DNA of 64,000 nt. It comes from Caldithrix abyssi DSM 13497 (GTDB lineage Bacteria > Calditrichota > Calditrichia > Calditrichales > Calditrichaceae). Location: the NCBI RefSeq assembly GCF_001886815.1, contig NZ_CP018099.1, positions 124,001 through 188,000 of the forward strand, written 5' to 3'. Shown piece after piece: positions 52,292-62,137 of this stretch. The notes below the pieces were generated by a model. The model saw only the letters and a list, made by a program, of their open reading frames with translations, made no database searches and was not told the origin of the DNA. Every line of letters begins with the position of its first letter. Position 1 is the first letter of the stretch. Made by a program: the position numbers and the translations under genes.

Positions 52292-54370
52292 TTATTCCTT
52301 GTCTTCATCCTTAAAGGCCTGATTGCGTAACATTTTAACCATATCGTAAGGCGCGGGTTCCCCGCCCAGAAATTTATGAAACCAGTCCAGATGCGCGTTG
52401 TAGTAAAAAGGCATCGATTTAACGTAATTGGGCCAGTGGCCGTCGTTTTTAAAAACAATCAGACGCGAAGGCACGCCCATTTTCTGCAATCCGGTAAAAA
52501 ATTCAAGGCTTTGTGTGTAAGGCACGCGGTAGTCCTTTTCTCCGGTAATGACCAGACAGGGCGTTTTAAAGTTTTTAACGTAATTATGGGGCGAAGCTTT
52601 GCGGTAGTATTGTGGATTATCCCATGGCGTTCCGCCCAGATCCCATTCGGGGAACCACAGCTCCTCGGTAGCGCCGTACATGGCCGGCAGATTGTAAACG
52701 CCCATCATGGCGGCCAACGCTTTAAAACGCGTGGTGTGGCCCTCCAGCCACATCATCATGTAGCCGCCCCACGACCAGCCCATGGCGCCCATTCTGGCGG
52801 AATCGACAAAAGACAGACGGGCCAGAGAATCGGTTACGGCCATGATGTCCTGATAGACCTTACCCTCCCAGTCCTGCGAAATGGCGCTGGTGAACTCCTG
52901 GCCGTAGCCGGTTGAACCATGGGGGTTGGGAAAGGCCACCACATAGCCCGCGCCGGGGTAAACCTGCCAGTCGCCGCGGAAGGCATCGGCCCACTGGTAC
53001 TGCGGGCCGCCGTGCACGTTTAAAATTAACGGATATTTTTGGGAAGGATCAAAGTTATGCGGCGTAATGACAAAAGTATGGATTTTACGGCCGGTGGGCG
53101 AGGATATCCACAGCTCCATGGCCGGCCGAATATCGACGGAATCTTCGATGGCCTTGTTAAAAAAGGTCAGGCGCTGTGCTTTTTTGTTTTTCGCCGCCCT
53201 TTTGATTTTAATACGCGCCAGTTCCGAAGGCTCGGTAATGCTATTCCGGCTGGCAACAAGCCACTTGTTTTGCGGATCGATGTCGTAGCTCGTAATGGTT
53301 TTAAGATCGGCTATTTTTGCGATTTTGCCGTTTTTTACTTCAACGCGATAAATGGGGTAGCGGCCTTTTTCGTGAACGCGAAAGTAAATGTACCTTGAAT
53401 CGGCCGACCAGCGGTAAGAGTCTGTCCAGTTGTTTAATGACTCGCTTAAGATTTTAACGGTTTTGTTCTTTAAGTCGTAAACGGCCAGGCGTTTTAAATC
53501 GGACTCAAAACCGGGGATTTTTTGCGTTTGAAAGGCAATCCAGCGGCCATCAGGAGAAAAAACAGGCTTGCCGTCGTAGGCCGGATTGTCTTGAGTTAGA
53601 TTTTCTTTTTGCCCGGATTCAAGATCGATCAAAATTAAATCATTATTGGTGGAGCTGGCCGGATCGGGAACCAGCTTTGCTTCCACACAAACAAAGCGGC
53701 CGTCGGGTGAAACGTCGAATCCGCCCCACAAGGGCGGGTAGTCGTAATCGCCGGGCGTGATATCGGTATATTTTTTAGACTTCAAGTCGAAAAGGATCAG
53801 ATGGTTTCGTTTGCCGTCTTTGTAAGATGTCCAGTGCCGGTAGAGCAGGGCGTCGGCCATGTGCGCCTGCAGCGGGCCGTTTTTCATGCTTTGTTCGATT
53901 TCTTCATTGCATTCTGGATCGGCGCCGCATTCCGGGAATACCTCGCTGACAAAGATAATTTGGTCGGCGCTGCGCCATTTTACATCCTGAACGCCCATGG
54001 GAAAATCGGTCAGACGTCGGGCCTCGCCGCCGGAAGCGGAAATAACCCAGGCCTGCGCGCCGTTTTTGCGCGTGGAGACAAAAAGGATTTGCTGACCGTC
54101 CGGCGACCAGCGTGGAGAAAAATCGGAAGCAGGATTGAAGGTCAGGCGTCTTAATTTGCTGCCGTCCATGTTCATCAGGTACAGTTCGGAATTGGAAGCG
54201 CCTTTGTGCAGATTGTAGGAGGTCGCCACAAAAACGATCTGTTTGCCGTCTGGTGAAATCTGCAGTTGAGACACGTTTTTGATTTTGTAAAGAGCCTCAA
54301 TGCTAAAAGGCGCTTTTTGGGCCAGAGCAAAGGCAAAAAAGAAAAGAATTAAAAATAACGTTCGCTTCAT
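52292..54370 (-). CDS. Secreted S9-family prolyl oligopeptidase-like peptidase
   Basis: A 692-residue exported peptidase. Signal peptide 1-18, a WD40-like beta-propeller (repeats such as ISPDGKQIVFVA, WSPDGQQILFVST, FSPDGRWIAFQT) to about residue 400, then an alpha/beta-hydrolase domain. The triad is S533 (GWSWGGYMMMW), D613 (GEKDYRVPY) and H645 (NDGHWPNYV). It resembles dipeptidyl-aminopeptidase/acylaminoacyl-peptidase subfamily S9C. In the periplasm it would trim peptides made by the large exoprotease. It is divergently arranged with the M16 peptidase gene. Confidence 0.93.
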   Translation of the reverse strand: MKRTLFLILFFFAFALAQKAPFSIEALYKIKNVSQLQISPDGKQIVFVATSYNLHKGASNSELYLMNMDGSKLRRLTFNPASDFSPRWSPDGQQILFVSTRKNGAQAWVISASGGEARRLTDFPMGVQDVKWRSADQIIFVSEVFPECGADPECNEEIEQSMKNGPLQAHMADALLYRHWTSYKDGKRNHLILFDLKSKKYTDITPGDYDYPPLWGGFDVSPDGRFVCVEAKLVPDPASSTNNDLILIDLESGQKENLTQDNPAYDGKPVFSPDGRWIAFQTQKIPGFESDLKRLAVYDLKNKTVKILSESLNNWTDSYRWSADSRYIYFRVHEKGRYPIYRVEVKNGKIAKIADLKTITSYDIDPQNKWLVASRNSITEPSELARIKIKRAAKNKKAQRLTFFNKAIEDSVDIRPAMELWISSPTGRKIHTFVITPHNFDPSQKYPLILNVHGGPQYQWADAFRGDWQVYPGAGYVVAFPNPHGSTGYGQEFTSAISQDWEGKVYQDIMAVTDSLARLSFVDSARMGAMGWSWGGYMMMWLEGHTTRFKALAAMMGVYNLPAMYGATEELWFPEWDLGGTPWDNPQYYRKASPHNYVKNFKTPCLVITGEKDYRVPYTQSLEFFTGLQKMGVPSRLIVFKNDGHWPNYVKSMPFYYNAHLDWFHKFLGGEPAPYDMVKMLRNQAFKDEDKE

Positions 54371-54559
54371 GGTAACCTCCTATTTTTTAAGGCCATCAAG
54401 TTAGAAGTTTTTACCGCCTTGCGCAATATTTTTTTAGCGGCGTTCAACCTGCGGTAAGTCTGTTTTTGCTGCATAAAAGTGAACGCCTTTGAATTTTTAT
54501 TTGTCTTAAAATCCGGAAATTTCGTAAAATCAAATATACTTAACAAAGGAGTCGTTTTT
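54371..54559. other. Divergent promoter region of the two peptidase genes
   Basis: A 189-base gap. AAAGGAG lies before ATG 54560 and AGGAGG before the S9 start. Toward M16, TTTG at 54501 is followed 21 bases later by TAAAATCA, a poor fit to the promoter layout seen elsewhere. No repeat or operator is evident. Confidence 0.35.
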
Positions 54560-57406
54560 ATGAAAAAATATTTTCTATTCTGGGCAATCATCTCTTTATT
54601 GGTGATGTCCAGCTGCGCGCATCTAAAGCAAGACTATGCGGCAGAAAAGTCAGAACAACAAAACGCATTTTCCTTAAACACGCCTCTGCCTTTTGACACC
54701 ACCATTATTAAAGGACAGTTGCCGAACGGTTTGACGTATTTAATCAAACAAAACGCCAAGCCCGAAAAACGGTTGTTTTTGCGTCTGGTTGTTAAAATCG
54801 GTTCGGTGGTGGAAGAAGATAATGAGCAGGGCATTGCTCATTTTTGCGAGCACATGGCCTTTAACGGCACAAAGCATTTCAAAAAACAGGAGTTGATCGA
54901 TTTTCTGGAGTCTATTGGCATGCGTTTTGGCGCGGACCTCAACGCTTACACCAGCTTCGATCAAACCGTTTACATGCTGGAAGTGCCCACCGATTCATTG
55001 CCCTTAATTCGTCAGGCCTTTCAGATAGTGGAAGACTGGGCGCACAATGTGCTCTACGATCCGCAAGAAATCGACCGTGAGCGGGGCGTGGTCATTGAAG
55101 AATGGCGCAGAGGGCGCGGCGCGTATCAGCGTGTGCGTGATCAATTTTTGCCCGTTTTATTTAAAGAATCTCGTTACGCAAAACGCCTGCCCATCGGTAA
55201 AAAAGAAATTCTGGAGACTTTTCCGCATGAGGTTCCTCTCAATTTTTACAAAAAGTGGTACCGGCCGGAATTGATGGCCGTTATTGTGGTTGGCGATTTC
55301 GATCCGCAAACACTTAAAGATTTAACGCTGGAACATTTTTCGAACCTGCAGAATCCGCCGAATGCTCCCGAACGCGTCTATTATCCGGTGCCGCCGCAAA
55401 ACCGGACCATTTTTAGCCTGGCTAAAGATCCTGAATTGCCGGTGGCGCAGATTGAGATCGATTACAAAAGAGACCCGGACACGGCGCGCGTTGTGGCAGA
55501 TTACCGCAAAAGTTTGATGGAGAGCATGATCAGCCAGATGCTGAGCAAACGACTGCAGGAATACACCTCCAGGCCGAATCCGCCCTTTAACTATGCGTAC
55601 AGTTCCATGATGCGCCTGGTTCAGACTAAAGAGATTTTTACCATTGCCTGCGCGGCGCGTAGCGAAGATATTCTTTCTGGTTACAAAACGCTGTTAATCG
55701 AGTCCAGACGAGCCCTGGAGCACGGCTTTACGCCTTCTGAGCTGGAACGCCAGAAAAAGTCCATTTTGAGTTATCTAAAAAAAGCATTTAATGAACGAGA
55801 TAAACAAAATTCTAAAAAATTGATTGAAGAATACACGCGCCATGTTCTGTACATGGAATCGGTGCCGGGCATTGAAAAAGAATTTGAGATTGTCAAACAA
55901 ATCCTGCCGGGAATATCCCTTGCCGAGATCAATCAACTGACCGGAGAACTGTTGCAAAACCCCGATCGCGTCATTGCCGTGATGGGGCCGGACAAAGAGG
56001 GCGTGTACTTTCCCACTGAAGATACTTTGAAGACCATTCTGGCCGCGGTGGATACGATGAAGATCGCCCCTTATGTGGATCAAAAGATTGCCAAACAGTT
56101 GGTCGATAAGCAGATTACTCCCGGCAGCGTGGTAAAAGAGATCAATCATTCCGATATTGGCGTTATTGAATGGCGCTTAAGCAACGGAGCGCGTATTCTG
56201 CTAAAACCGACCGATTTTAAAAACGACGAAATTTTGATGAATGGTTTTAGCTTTGGCGGATATTCGCTGGCGCCCGACAGCATTTACGATTCGGCCAGAT
56301 TCAGTTCGGCCATTGCCAGCGCATCGGGACTGGGTAAGTTCAATCGCATTCAATTGCGCAAGTTTCTGGCAGGCAAAGTCGTTCGTTTAAATGCCGGTAT
56401 TTCCAAAGATACGGAGGAATTTAACGGCTCTTCTTCCGTAAAGGATTTTGAGAGCCTGCTGCAAATGGTTTACCTGAATTTTGTATCGCCCCGTTTCGAC
56501 TCCACGGCCTTTCAATCGCTGATAGCTCGCCAGAAAAGCTGGTTAAAAAACAAAGAGCTGGATCCGGAAGCGGTTTACAACGATTCGCTGATTGTGTGGC
56601 TAACTCAGCGCCATCCCCGTTATTTGCCAGTTAACGAACAAACGCTTTCGCGCATCCGGTTGAAGCCGGCGGCAGATTTTTACCGTCAGCGCTTTGATAA
56701 TCCGGGCGATTTTACCTTTATTTTTGTCGGCAGCTTTAAGCCGGAGACGATCCGGCCGTTGCTTGAAACTTACATCGGCGGTATTCCTGGCCATGAGGAA
56801 AGAGAGAAATGGGGCAGCCAGGATTATACCCCGCCCGATCAGGTGGTCGAAAAACGGCTTTACAAGGGCGTTGATCCTAAAAGCGTTAATACCATTATCT
56901 TCAGCGGGCCCTTTAACTGGTCGTTTGAAAATGTGCGCAAAGGACTGTTTATGGCCGACATTTTAGAAATTAAATTGCGCGAGCGAATTCGTGAGGCAGA
57001 AAGCGGCACCTACAGCATTAGCGTACGCGGAAAATTTTACCATATTCCCCGACAGCGCTATGAGCTATTGATCCGCTTTTCCTGTGATCCAAAGCGCGTG
57101 GAAGAGCTGACCGCAGATGTTTTTCAACAGATCGACAGCCTGCTTCAATTTGGCCCGCAGGAAAAGGATTTACAAAAAGTGCGTGAAATGTATTTAAAAG
57201 ATTATGAAGAAGGGTTGAAACAAAACGGTTTCTGGCGTTCACGTTTGCACTATTCATTGTTTCATCAAATTCCGTTCGATCATGTTTTACGGATGGATGA
57301 TATTTACCGCTCGATTACATTGCAAGATGTACACCAGATGGCGAAAGAGTTACTGAATAAAAAACGATATTTACGAGCGGTGCTTTTACCGGAAAAGTTA
57401 AACTAA
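54560..57406 (+). CDS. M16-family zinc metallopeptidase, predicted lipoprotein
   Basis: A 948-residue two-half insulinase/pitrilysin-type peptidase. The start at 54560 has AAAGGAG and yields a lipobox, LVMSSC, with Cys18, so it is probably membrane-anchored in the periplasm. The inverted zinc motif is H94-F-C-E97-H98 (IAHFCEHMAFNG), and ERGVVIEEWRRG carries the third ligand. The second half (about 540 onward) lacks the zinc motif, as usual for the inactive half. The frame opens earlier at 54479 without a site. It likely degrades short peptides. Confidence 0.93.
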   Translation: MKKYFLFWAIISLLVMSSCAHLKQDYAAEKSEQQNAFSLNTPLPFDTTIIKGQLPNGLTYLIKQNAKPEKRLFLRLVVKIGSVVEEDNEQGIAHFCEHMAFNGTKHFKKQELIDFLESIGMRFGADLNAYTSFDQTVYMLEVPTDSLPLIRQAFQIVEDWAHNVLYDPQEIDRERGVVIEEWRRGRGAYQRVRDQFLPVLFKESRYAKRLPIGKKEILETFPHEVPLNFYKKWYRPELMAVIVVGDFDPQTLKDLTLEHFSNLQNPPNAPERVYYPVPPQNRTIFSLAKDPELPVAQIEIDYKRDPDTARVVADYRKSLMESMISQMLSKRLQEYTSRPNPPFNYAYSSMMRLVQTKEIFTIACAARSEDILSGYKTLLIESRRALEHGFTPSELERQKKSILSYLKKAFNERDKQNSKKLIEEYTRHVLYMESVPGIEKEFEIVKQILPGISLAEINQLTGELLQNPDRVIAVMGPDKEGVYFPTEDTLKTILAAVDTMKIAPYVDQKIAKQLVDKQITPGSVVKEINHSDIGVIEWRLSNGARILLKPTDFKNDEILMNGFSFGGYSLAPDSIYDSARFSSAIASASGLGKFNRIQLRKFLAGKVVRLNAGISKDTEEFNGSSSVKDFESLLQMVYLNFVSPRFDSTAFQSLIARQKSWLKNKELDPEAVYNDSLIVWLTQRHPRYLPVNEQTLSRIRLKPAADFYRQRFDNPGDFTFIFVGSFKPETIRPLLETYIGGIPGHEEREKWGSQDYTPPDQVVEKRLYKGVDPKSVNTIIFSGPFNWSFENVRKGLFMADILEIKLRERIREAESGTYSISVRGKFYHIPRQRYELLIRFSCDPKRVEELTADVFQQIDSLLQFGPQEKDLQKVREMYLKDYEEGLKQNGFWRSRLHYSLFHQIPFDHVLRMDDIYRSITLQDVHQMAKELLNKKRYLRAVLLPEKLN

Positions 57407-57421
57407 CATAAAAGGAAAATT

Positions 57422-57901
57422 ATGCGAGCAAGACAGATTTTATTGGTAGGGTTAAGTAGTATCTTCTTTATTTTGTGCGCAAAAAATGAGGATAAATATA
57501 TTCCTCAGGCCATCAAAGAATTTACCCTGGTAAAAAAGATCGATGGAGAGGAAGCGCGGGAGTTTATCAATCGTTTGCATTTAAATCAGGTGGCGCCTCA
57601 AAACAATGAGATTGCCTTTTACAAAAGCGGGCATAAGGAGATGACGCTTTATTTAACGCATTACCAGAGCAGGTCACTGGCCGAAGAAGACTGGCAACGA
57701 ATGGTAAAAAAAATCTCTCCTGAAAATTCCGTTTTTATTGGAGGAGAAGTCATAGAGCTGGATGGACGGCAAGTTTATCGTTGTTATGGCATGGGGCAAA
57801 CGCATTTTGTTTTTGTGGATGAAAATGTTCTGATCTGGTTTTCCACACCGACCGTTGGCTCAGATGATTGGTTTAGGGCTTACAGCAGTTTTTTGAATTG
57901 A
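57422..57901 (+). CDS. Small lipoprotein-like protein of unknown function
   Basis: A 159-residue protein. The N-terminus (SSIFFILCAKNED) has a hydrophobic core and Cys19, a probable lipidation site though the lipobox FILC is not ideal. The mature part is charged and ends near SDDWFRAYSSFLN. No family is recognised. It follows the M16 gene by 15 bases and precedes the EamA gene by 6, so the three probably form an operon. Confidence 0.7.
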   Translation: MRARQILLVGLSSIFFILCAKNEDKYIPQAIKEFTLVKKIDGEEAREFINRLHLNQVAPQNNEIAFYKSGHKEMTLYLTHYQSRSLAEEDWQRMVKKISPENSVFIGGEVIELDGRQVYRCYGMGQTHFVFVDENVLIWFSTPTVGSDDWFRAYSSFLN

Positions 57902-57907
57902 AGAACG

Positions 57908-58750
57908 ATGGCTTATGTTGGGTTAACGATTCTGTGTTCAACCGCTATTGCGCTCATTCTTAAGTGGAATGACGCTTTAAAGGCGTCTGCCATTTATTTA
58001 TTGTTGGGCAACTATCTGGTTGCGGCGGCCATCTCTCTTTTCTTCTGGAAAAACACTCCCGGGCAACCGGCGAGCTGGCAAAGCCTTGTTTTGGGCCTGC
58101 CCCTGGGCGGATTGTTTGTTTTTTCGTTTTTTGCGTTTACAAAAGCCGTGGCAGCTTCTGGGGCTTCGCTTGCGACGGTTAGCGCGCGACTTTCGGTGGC
58201 CATTCCGGTTCTTTTGTCCATGGTTTTATTTGATGAATTGCCTGGTTTTTGGCAGACGGTTGGGCTGGCTTTAGTTGCCCTGACCCTCTGGTTTTTTTAT
58301 CAATCGTTAAAGAATCGGCAAACCAGAGCCATTCATTGGCCCGATTTTTTTTACCTGTTTGTTTTATGGCTGGGTATTGGGATTAATGATTTCAGCCTGA
58401 AAATTTTTCAGAACTGGCGCGGCGTTTCGGAAAAATCGTTCTTTTTGCTGGTCATTTTTGGCAGCGCATTCATTTACACCTTTTTAATCGTTTATGTTCA
58501 AAACATTAAATTAGACCGTGCGGCTTTTACTCTGGGATTGGCGCTGGGCATTCCAAACATGTTCAGCGCATTTTTCATGATCAATGCGCTTCATGCATTG
58601 CCGGGCGTTATCGTTTATCCAACGGTCAACCTGGGTATTATATTGCTGACAACTCTTGGGTCCTACATCATCTGGAATGAGAAATTAAATTCGGCGGGAT
58701 TACAGGCGCTTTTGAGCGGCAGCCTGGCCATTCTGTTTTTAAATCTTTAA
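57908..58750 (+). CDS. EamA-family (drug/metabolite) transporter
   Basis: A 280-residue inner-membrane protein with ten hydrophobic segments and an internal two-fold repeat, the DMT superfamily layout. ARLSVAIPVLLSMVLFDELPGFWQ matches the conserved end of the first EamA half, and VIVYPTVNLGIILLTTLGSYIIWNEKLN that of the second. These proteins move amino acids, purines or sugars; the substrate cannot be told. It is the last gene of the M16 run. Confidence 0.85.
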   Translation: MAYVGLTILCSTAIALILKWNDALKASAIYLLLGNYLVAAAISLFFWKNTPGQPASWQSLVLGLPLGGLFVFSFFAFTKAVAASGASLATVSARLSVAIPVLLSMVLFDELPGFWQTVGLALVALTLWFFYQSLKNRQTRAIHWPDFFYLFVLWLGIGINDFSLKIFQNWRGVSEKSFFLLVIFGSAFIYTFLIVYVQNIKLDRAAFTLGLALGIPNMFSAFFMINALHALPGVIVYPTVNLGIILLTTLGSYIIWNEKLNSAGLQALLSGSLAILFLNL

Positions 58751-58810
58751 GGTAAAAGAAGGGGCTGTCCCAAAAGTCAAAGACAATGTATTTTTATAAA
58801 TTTTTTCTTT

Positions 58811-58870
58811 CCCTCACCCCCTTTAATTCCCCCTCTCCCGACTTCGGGAGAGGGGGAAAGGAGGTGAGGG
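58811..58870. repeat. Dispersed CCCTCTCCC/GGGAGAGGG palindromic repeat
   Basis: An almost perfect palindrome: CCCTCACCCCCTT, TTCCCCCTCTCCCGA, then TCGGGAGAGGGGGAA and GGAGGTGAGGG. A second, eroded copy lies at 36399-36450. It stands between the convergent EamA and pyruvate kinase genes, where such a hairpin could also stop transcription. Confidence 0.85.
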
Positions 58871-58980
58871 TTATTGTTAACTTTTTTCTATATTTCGCAT
58901 ATATATACATTTAATATCGCTTTTGAGACACCCTCTTCGCCTTAAGATTATCCCCCCATTTTTTACCGATCACGTAGCGC

Positions 58981-60405
58981 TTAACTAACCTGGTGCAGAC
59001 GCAAAAGATTTGTGCCGCCCTGCTGCCGGCTGGAACCGGCAATAATAACCAGCCGATCGGAGCGCTTAACCCAGTTGCCGCTTTTTAACATTTGTTCCAG
59101 CTCGGAAAGATCTTCCGTTAAAAAAAGCTCGTTTTCAATGAGTACCGGAACAACGCCCCAGTAAAGACTCATTTTTCGATAGGTATGGGGAGAAGTGGTT
59201 AAGGCCAGAATCGGCGCTTCAGGCCGGAAATTAGACATTTTCAATGCCGTAAACCCGCTGCGTGTCAAAACAACAATAAATCTGGCCTTAATTTCAAAGG
59301 CGCTGTGATAGGCAGAGTGACACACGGAAGTAGGAAAATCCTGTAAAAGATTTTCAATCCGGTCGTCCGGCTTCAGTCTGAAAAACTGTTGGTGCTTTTC
59401 GCTTTCTTTAATGATATTGTTCATTGTTTTAACGGATTCTATAGGGTAGCTGCCAAAAGCGGTTTCACCGGAGAGCATGACGGCGTCGCTGCCATCATAA
59501 ATGGCATTGGCCACGTCGGCAGCCTCGGCGCGGGTGGGGATGGGATGCACCATCATGGAGTCCAGCATTTGCGTGGCGGTGATCACGGGTTTGTTTTTTA
59601 ACATACATTTTTCGATGATCGTTTTTTGCACCGAAGGCACCTTTTCGGTAGAAATTTCCACGCCCAGATCGCCCCGAGCAACCATCACGCCGTCGCTGGC
59701 ATCGATAATGGCCTCTAAATTTTCCAGCGCTTCGGGCTTTTCCAGCTTGGCAATGATGGGGACGGCCCGCTCTCCCATGAATGCCCTGAGTTCGTGAATG
59801 CTTTCGGCGTCCCTTACGAAAGAAAGCGCCACATAATCGATGCCCTGTTGAAGGCCGAACAACACATCTTCTTTGTCTTTATCGGTTAAAGAAGGCTCGG
59901 AAATGTGTACGCCGGGCAGGTTAATGCCGCGCCTGTCGTAAAGGCTGCCGCCATTGACGACCTCGCAAACAACATCTGTGGCGTTTTTAGATTGAACGCG
60001 TAGTTTGATGAGACCATCGTTTACAAGAATAACATCGCCGGGCTTAACGTCATTTGGCAAATTCTGGTAGGTGGTGCTCACCTGGCTCTGGTCGCCTAAA
60101 ATCGGGCGTGTGGTAATGGTAAAGGTGTTACCCGGCTTCAGGTTGACCGGCGGATTTTTAAAACGGCCAATGCGAATCTTGGGGCCCTGCAAGTCCTGCA
60201 TAATGGCCACTGGCTTGCCCAGAGCTGCCGCGACTTTGCGGATGCGTTCGATTTTTTGGCGGTGTTCTTCATGCGTACCGTGCGAAAAGTTTAAGCGGGC
60301 CACGTCCATTCCGGCCTGGATGATCTTTCTTAGCGTATCTTCATCTTCGCTGGCTGGCCCGATGGTGCAAATGATTTTTGCCTTGTGATCAAAAAATGCC
60401 TGCAT
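58981..60405 (-). CDS. pyk: Pyruvate kinase
   Basis: A 474-residue glycolytic enzyme converting phosphoenolpyruvate and ADP into pyruvate and ATP. It begins AKIICTIGPASEDEDTLRKII, with ARLNFSHGTHEEH (phosphate-binding Arg/Asn), the catalytic lysine region PIIAKLEKPEALENLE, VMVARGDLGVEI (metal-binding) and KPVITATQMLDSM. The C-terminal domain ends in a short GGTNLLRLHQV tail. Preceded by AAGGGAAGG before ATG 60405, it appears to be a single-gene unit. Confidence 0.96.
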   Translation of the reverse strand: MQAFFDHKAKIICTIGPASEDEDTLRKIIQAGMDVARLNFSHGTHEEHRQKIERIRKVAAALGKPVAIMQDLQGPKIRIGRFKNPPVNLKPGNTFTITTRPILGDQSQVSTTYQNLPNDVKPGDVILVNDGLIKLRVQSKNATDVVCEVVNGGSLYDRRGINLPGVHISEPSLTDKDKEDVLFGLQQGIDYVALSFVRDAESIHELRAFMGERAVPIIAKLEKPEALENLEAIIDASDGVMVARGDLGVEISTEKVPSVQKTIIEKCMLKNKPVITATQMLDSMMVHPIPTRAEAADVANAIYDGSDAVMLSGETAFGSYPIESVKTMNNIIKESEKHQQFFRLKPDDRIENLLQDFPTSVCHSAYHSAFEIKARFIVVLTRSGFTALKMSNFRPEAPILALTTSPHTYRKMSLYWGVVPVLIENELFLTEDLSELEQMLKSGNWVKRSDRLVIIAGSSRQQGGTNLLRLHQVS

Positions 60406-60571
60406 GACCTTCCCTTTTTTGTAATGGTAATTTACTACGATCGGATTGACTGGCCAAAACTTGATGAATGCCTTTGCTTATGTTGCATTCGGTGCGCACA
60501 TTAAACTAAAAGTCTATGAATCCCTGAGTTCGACGTTTAAGGATTGATGTGGAGCGCCAACCTAAAGTAAA

Positions 60572-61498
60572 TCACTCGCTCCATGGAGGCGTAATGCCCA
60601 TTTCTGCCAATTTCTTTTCAAATTCCAGACGCTCAATGTGTCCGCTTAATTTACCGTCTTTGTAAACAAGCCAGCCAAAATCGGCGGCCAGAGCCACGGC
60701 TTTTTCGCTTTGTCCCTGGAACATTGCGCTTAAAATTTGTTTTTCAAGATGAGAAAACGTGGTGGCGTTGACCACGTAATCCAGAAAAGCCTCCCAGGTT
60801 AACGGCACCCAGCGGGCTACAATTTGTTCGCCAATGGTTCTGGCATATTGGCGGATTTCGTATTGGGCGTGTTCATCCATGCGCAGGTGTAAAAAGTGCA
60901 GAAGGTTGTGTAAATCTATTTTCCAGTAGGCTTCGGTGTAGGTGCAAAGCGGAAGATCTTTACGAGCCTGTTCCCTTGCAACTCCCAGTTGCAAGCGTTC
61001 TTCGTAAATTTTTCTGCTTAATTGATGCAATTCGCGTTCTCTGGCGCTAAGTTTTTCCCCCTGTTCTGCATCCAGCGTACCTTCGCTGCCCTGGCGATTG
61101 ACCGTGGCCTGCAATCTCCAGGCGTCCGGTGCCGTTTGGTAGGCGGCGTCAATGGCGATGGAATAACGCGTGGAATACTCGTTTACGTTTGCCGTACGAT
61201 GGCGAATCCATTGCCGCCAGGTATCCATGGGAACGCGTACGTGCAATTTGATTTCGCACATTTCAAAAGGCGTGGTGTGCTGATGACGGATGAGGTAACG
61301 GATCAGTCCCCGATCCTGATGCCGTTTTTTTGTGCCCTTGCCGTAAGAAACGCGCGCTGCCTGAACGATGGAATCGTCGCTGCCCATGTAGTCGACCACG
61401 CGCACAAAACCATCATCTAAAATTTTAAAGGGCTTGCCCAAAATTTCTTCCATTTCTGGCACTACAGGTCGTTCAATTTTTTCAAACTTTTCTTCCAA
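60572..61498 (-). CDS. thyX: FAD-dependent thymidylate synthase
   Basis: A 308-residue ThyX. The signature region is RHRTANVNEYSTRYS, with Asn where some homologues have Ser, and it is preceded by TPFEMCEIKLHVRVPM, a stretch shared by the family. LHNLLHFLHLRMDEHAQYEIR forms the flavin- and dUMP-binding part. It makes dTMP from dUMP using methylene-tetrahydrofolate, NADPH and FAD. At about 300 residues it is somewhat longer than average. The start is TTG with GGACGG upstream. Confidence 0.94.
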   Translation of the reverse strand: MEEKFEKIERPVVPEMEEILGKPFKILDDGFVRVVDYMGSDDSIVQAARVSYGKGTKKRHQDRGLIRYLIRHQHTTPFEMCEIKLHVRVPMDTWRQWIRHRTANVNEYSTRYSIAIDAAYQTAPDAWRLQATVNRQGSEGTLDAEQGEKLSARERELHQLSRKIYEERLQLGVAREQARKDLPLCTYTEAYWKIDLHNLLHFLHLRMDEHAQYEIRQYARTIGEQIVARWVPLTWEAFLDYVVNATTFSHLEKQILSAMFQGQSEKAVALAADFGWLVYKDGKLSGHIERLEFEKKLAEMGITPPWSE

Positions 61499-61573
61499 TT
61501 ATCCGTCCTTCCATTTTTTCTTTGAATTTATTGATCGCCGTTCAAATACTCAAATTTTTTAAAAAAATTTCAC

Positions 61574-61604
61574 TTTGAAATTTTAAAAAGTTTAAGTATC
61601 TTTG
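61574..61604 (+). promoter_or_regulatory. Bacteroidota-like promoter before 61637
   Basis: TTTG at 61574-61577, then exactly 19 bases, then TATCTTTG at 61597-61604, a full match to TTTG-N19-TAnnTTTG. Transcription would start near 61610, about 27 bases before ATG 61637. This is the best promoter in the window. Confidence 0.65.
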
Positions 61605-61636
61605 TGTTCGCTGTAAACTATTATCAAAGAAAAACT

Positions 61637-62137
61637 ATGTACAAAATATTGTTGGTGGAACCCGAAAATTCAGGTCATACGCTTATTCTTCATGAATTTC
61701 TGGAAAACTTATCTCCCTTACTGAACATTAAGGGCTTCCGAACAACCACACTTGAAAAGCCCGGTCACATTAAAATGAGTCTTTTATCTCAGCCATCTGT
61801 TAATATAGAACTCGATTTATCACAACAAGCGGCAGATATTGAAAAACAAATCGAGCCTTACATTGAAAAATTCATTTCGGAGTTGAGTGTTTTTCAGGTG
61901 GTCGATCTTTTTTTGCTGGATCGATTAGGCGGTGTGGAGCAAAGCGTGTTCCGCTTAAAGCAACAGATTATTACCGTATTCAGTTCGCGTATCCCGGTTA
62001 TCGGGGCAGTGCAAGCCCATGAGGTTAAGAAATTAAACTACCTTCTCCACAAAATTCCCATTAAGTTAATTAAACTGGAAGATGTTAAGGAAAGTGATGT
62101 TTCGTTACAGTTGATAAAGGAATTGTATGACTTATAA
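61637..62137 (+). CDS. Conserved-looking cytoplasmic protein of unknown function
   Basis: A 166-residue soluble protein beginning MYKILLVEPENSGHTLILHE. The later part, FLLDRLGGVEQSVFRLKQQI followed by IPVIGAVQAHEVKKLNYLLH, recalls the second half of THEP1-type nucleoside-triphosphatases, but no P-loop is present, so that activity is unlikely. A start at 61604 would lie in the promoter element, so 61637 is taken. It overlaps nth by 11 bases, implying one transcript; the functional link is unknown. Confidence 0.7.
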   Translation: MYKILLVEPENSGHTLILHEFLENLSPLLNIKGFRTTTLEKPGHIKMSLLSQPSVNIELDLSQQAADIEKQIEPYIEKFISELSVFQVVDLFLLDRLGGVEQSVFRLKQQIITVFSSRIPVIGAVQAHEVKKLNYLLHKIPIKLIKLEDVKESDVSLQLIKELYDL

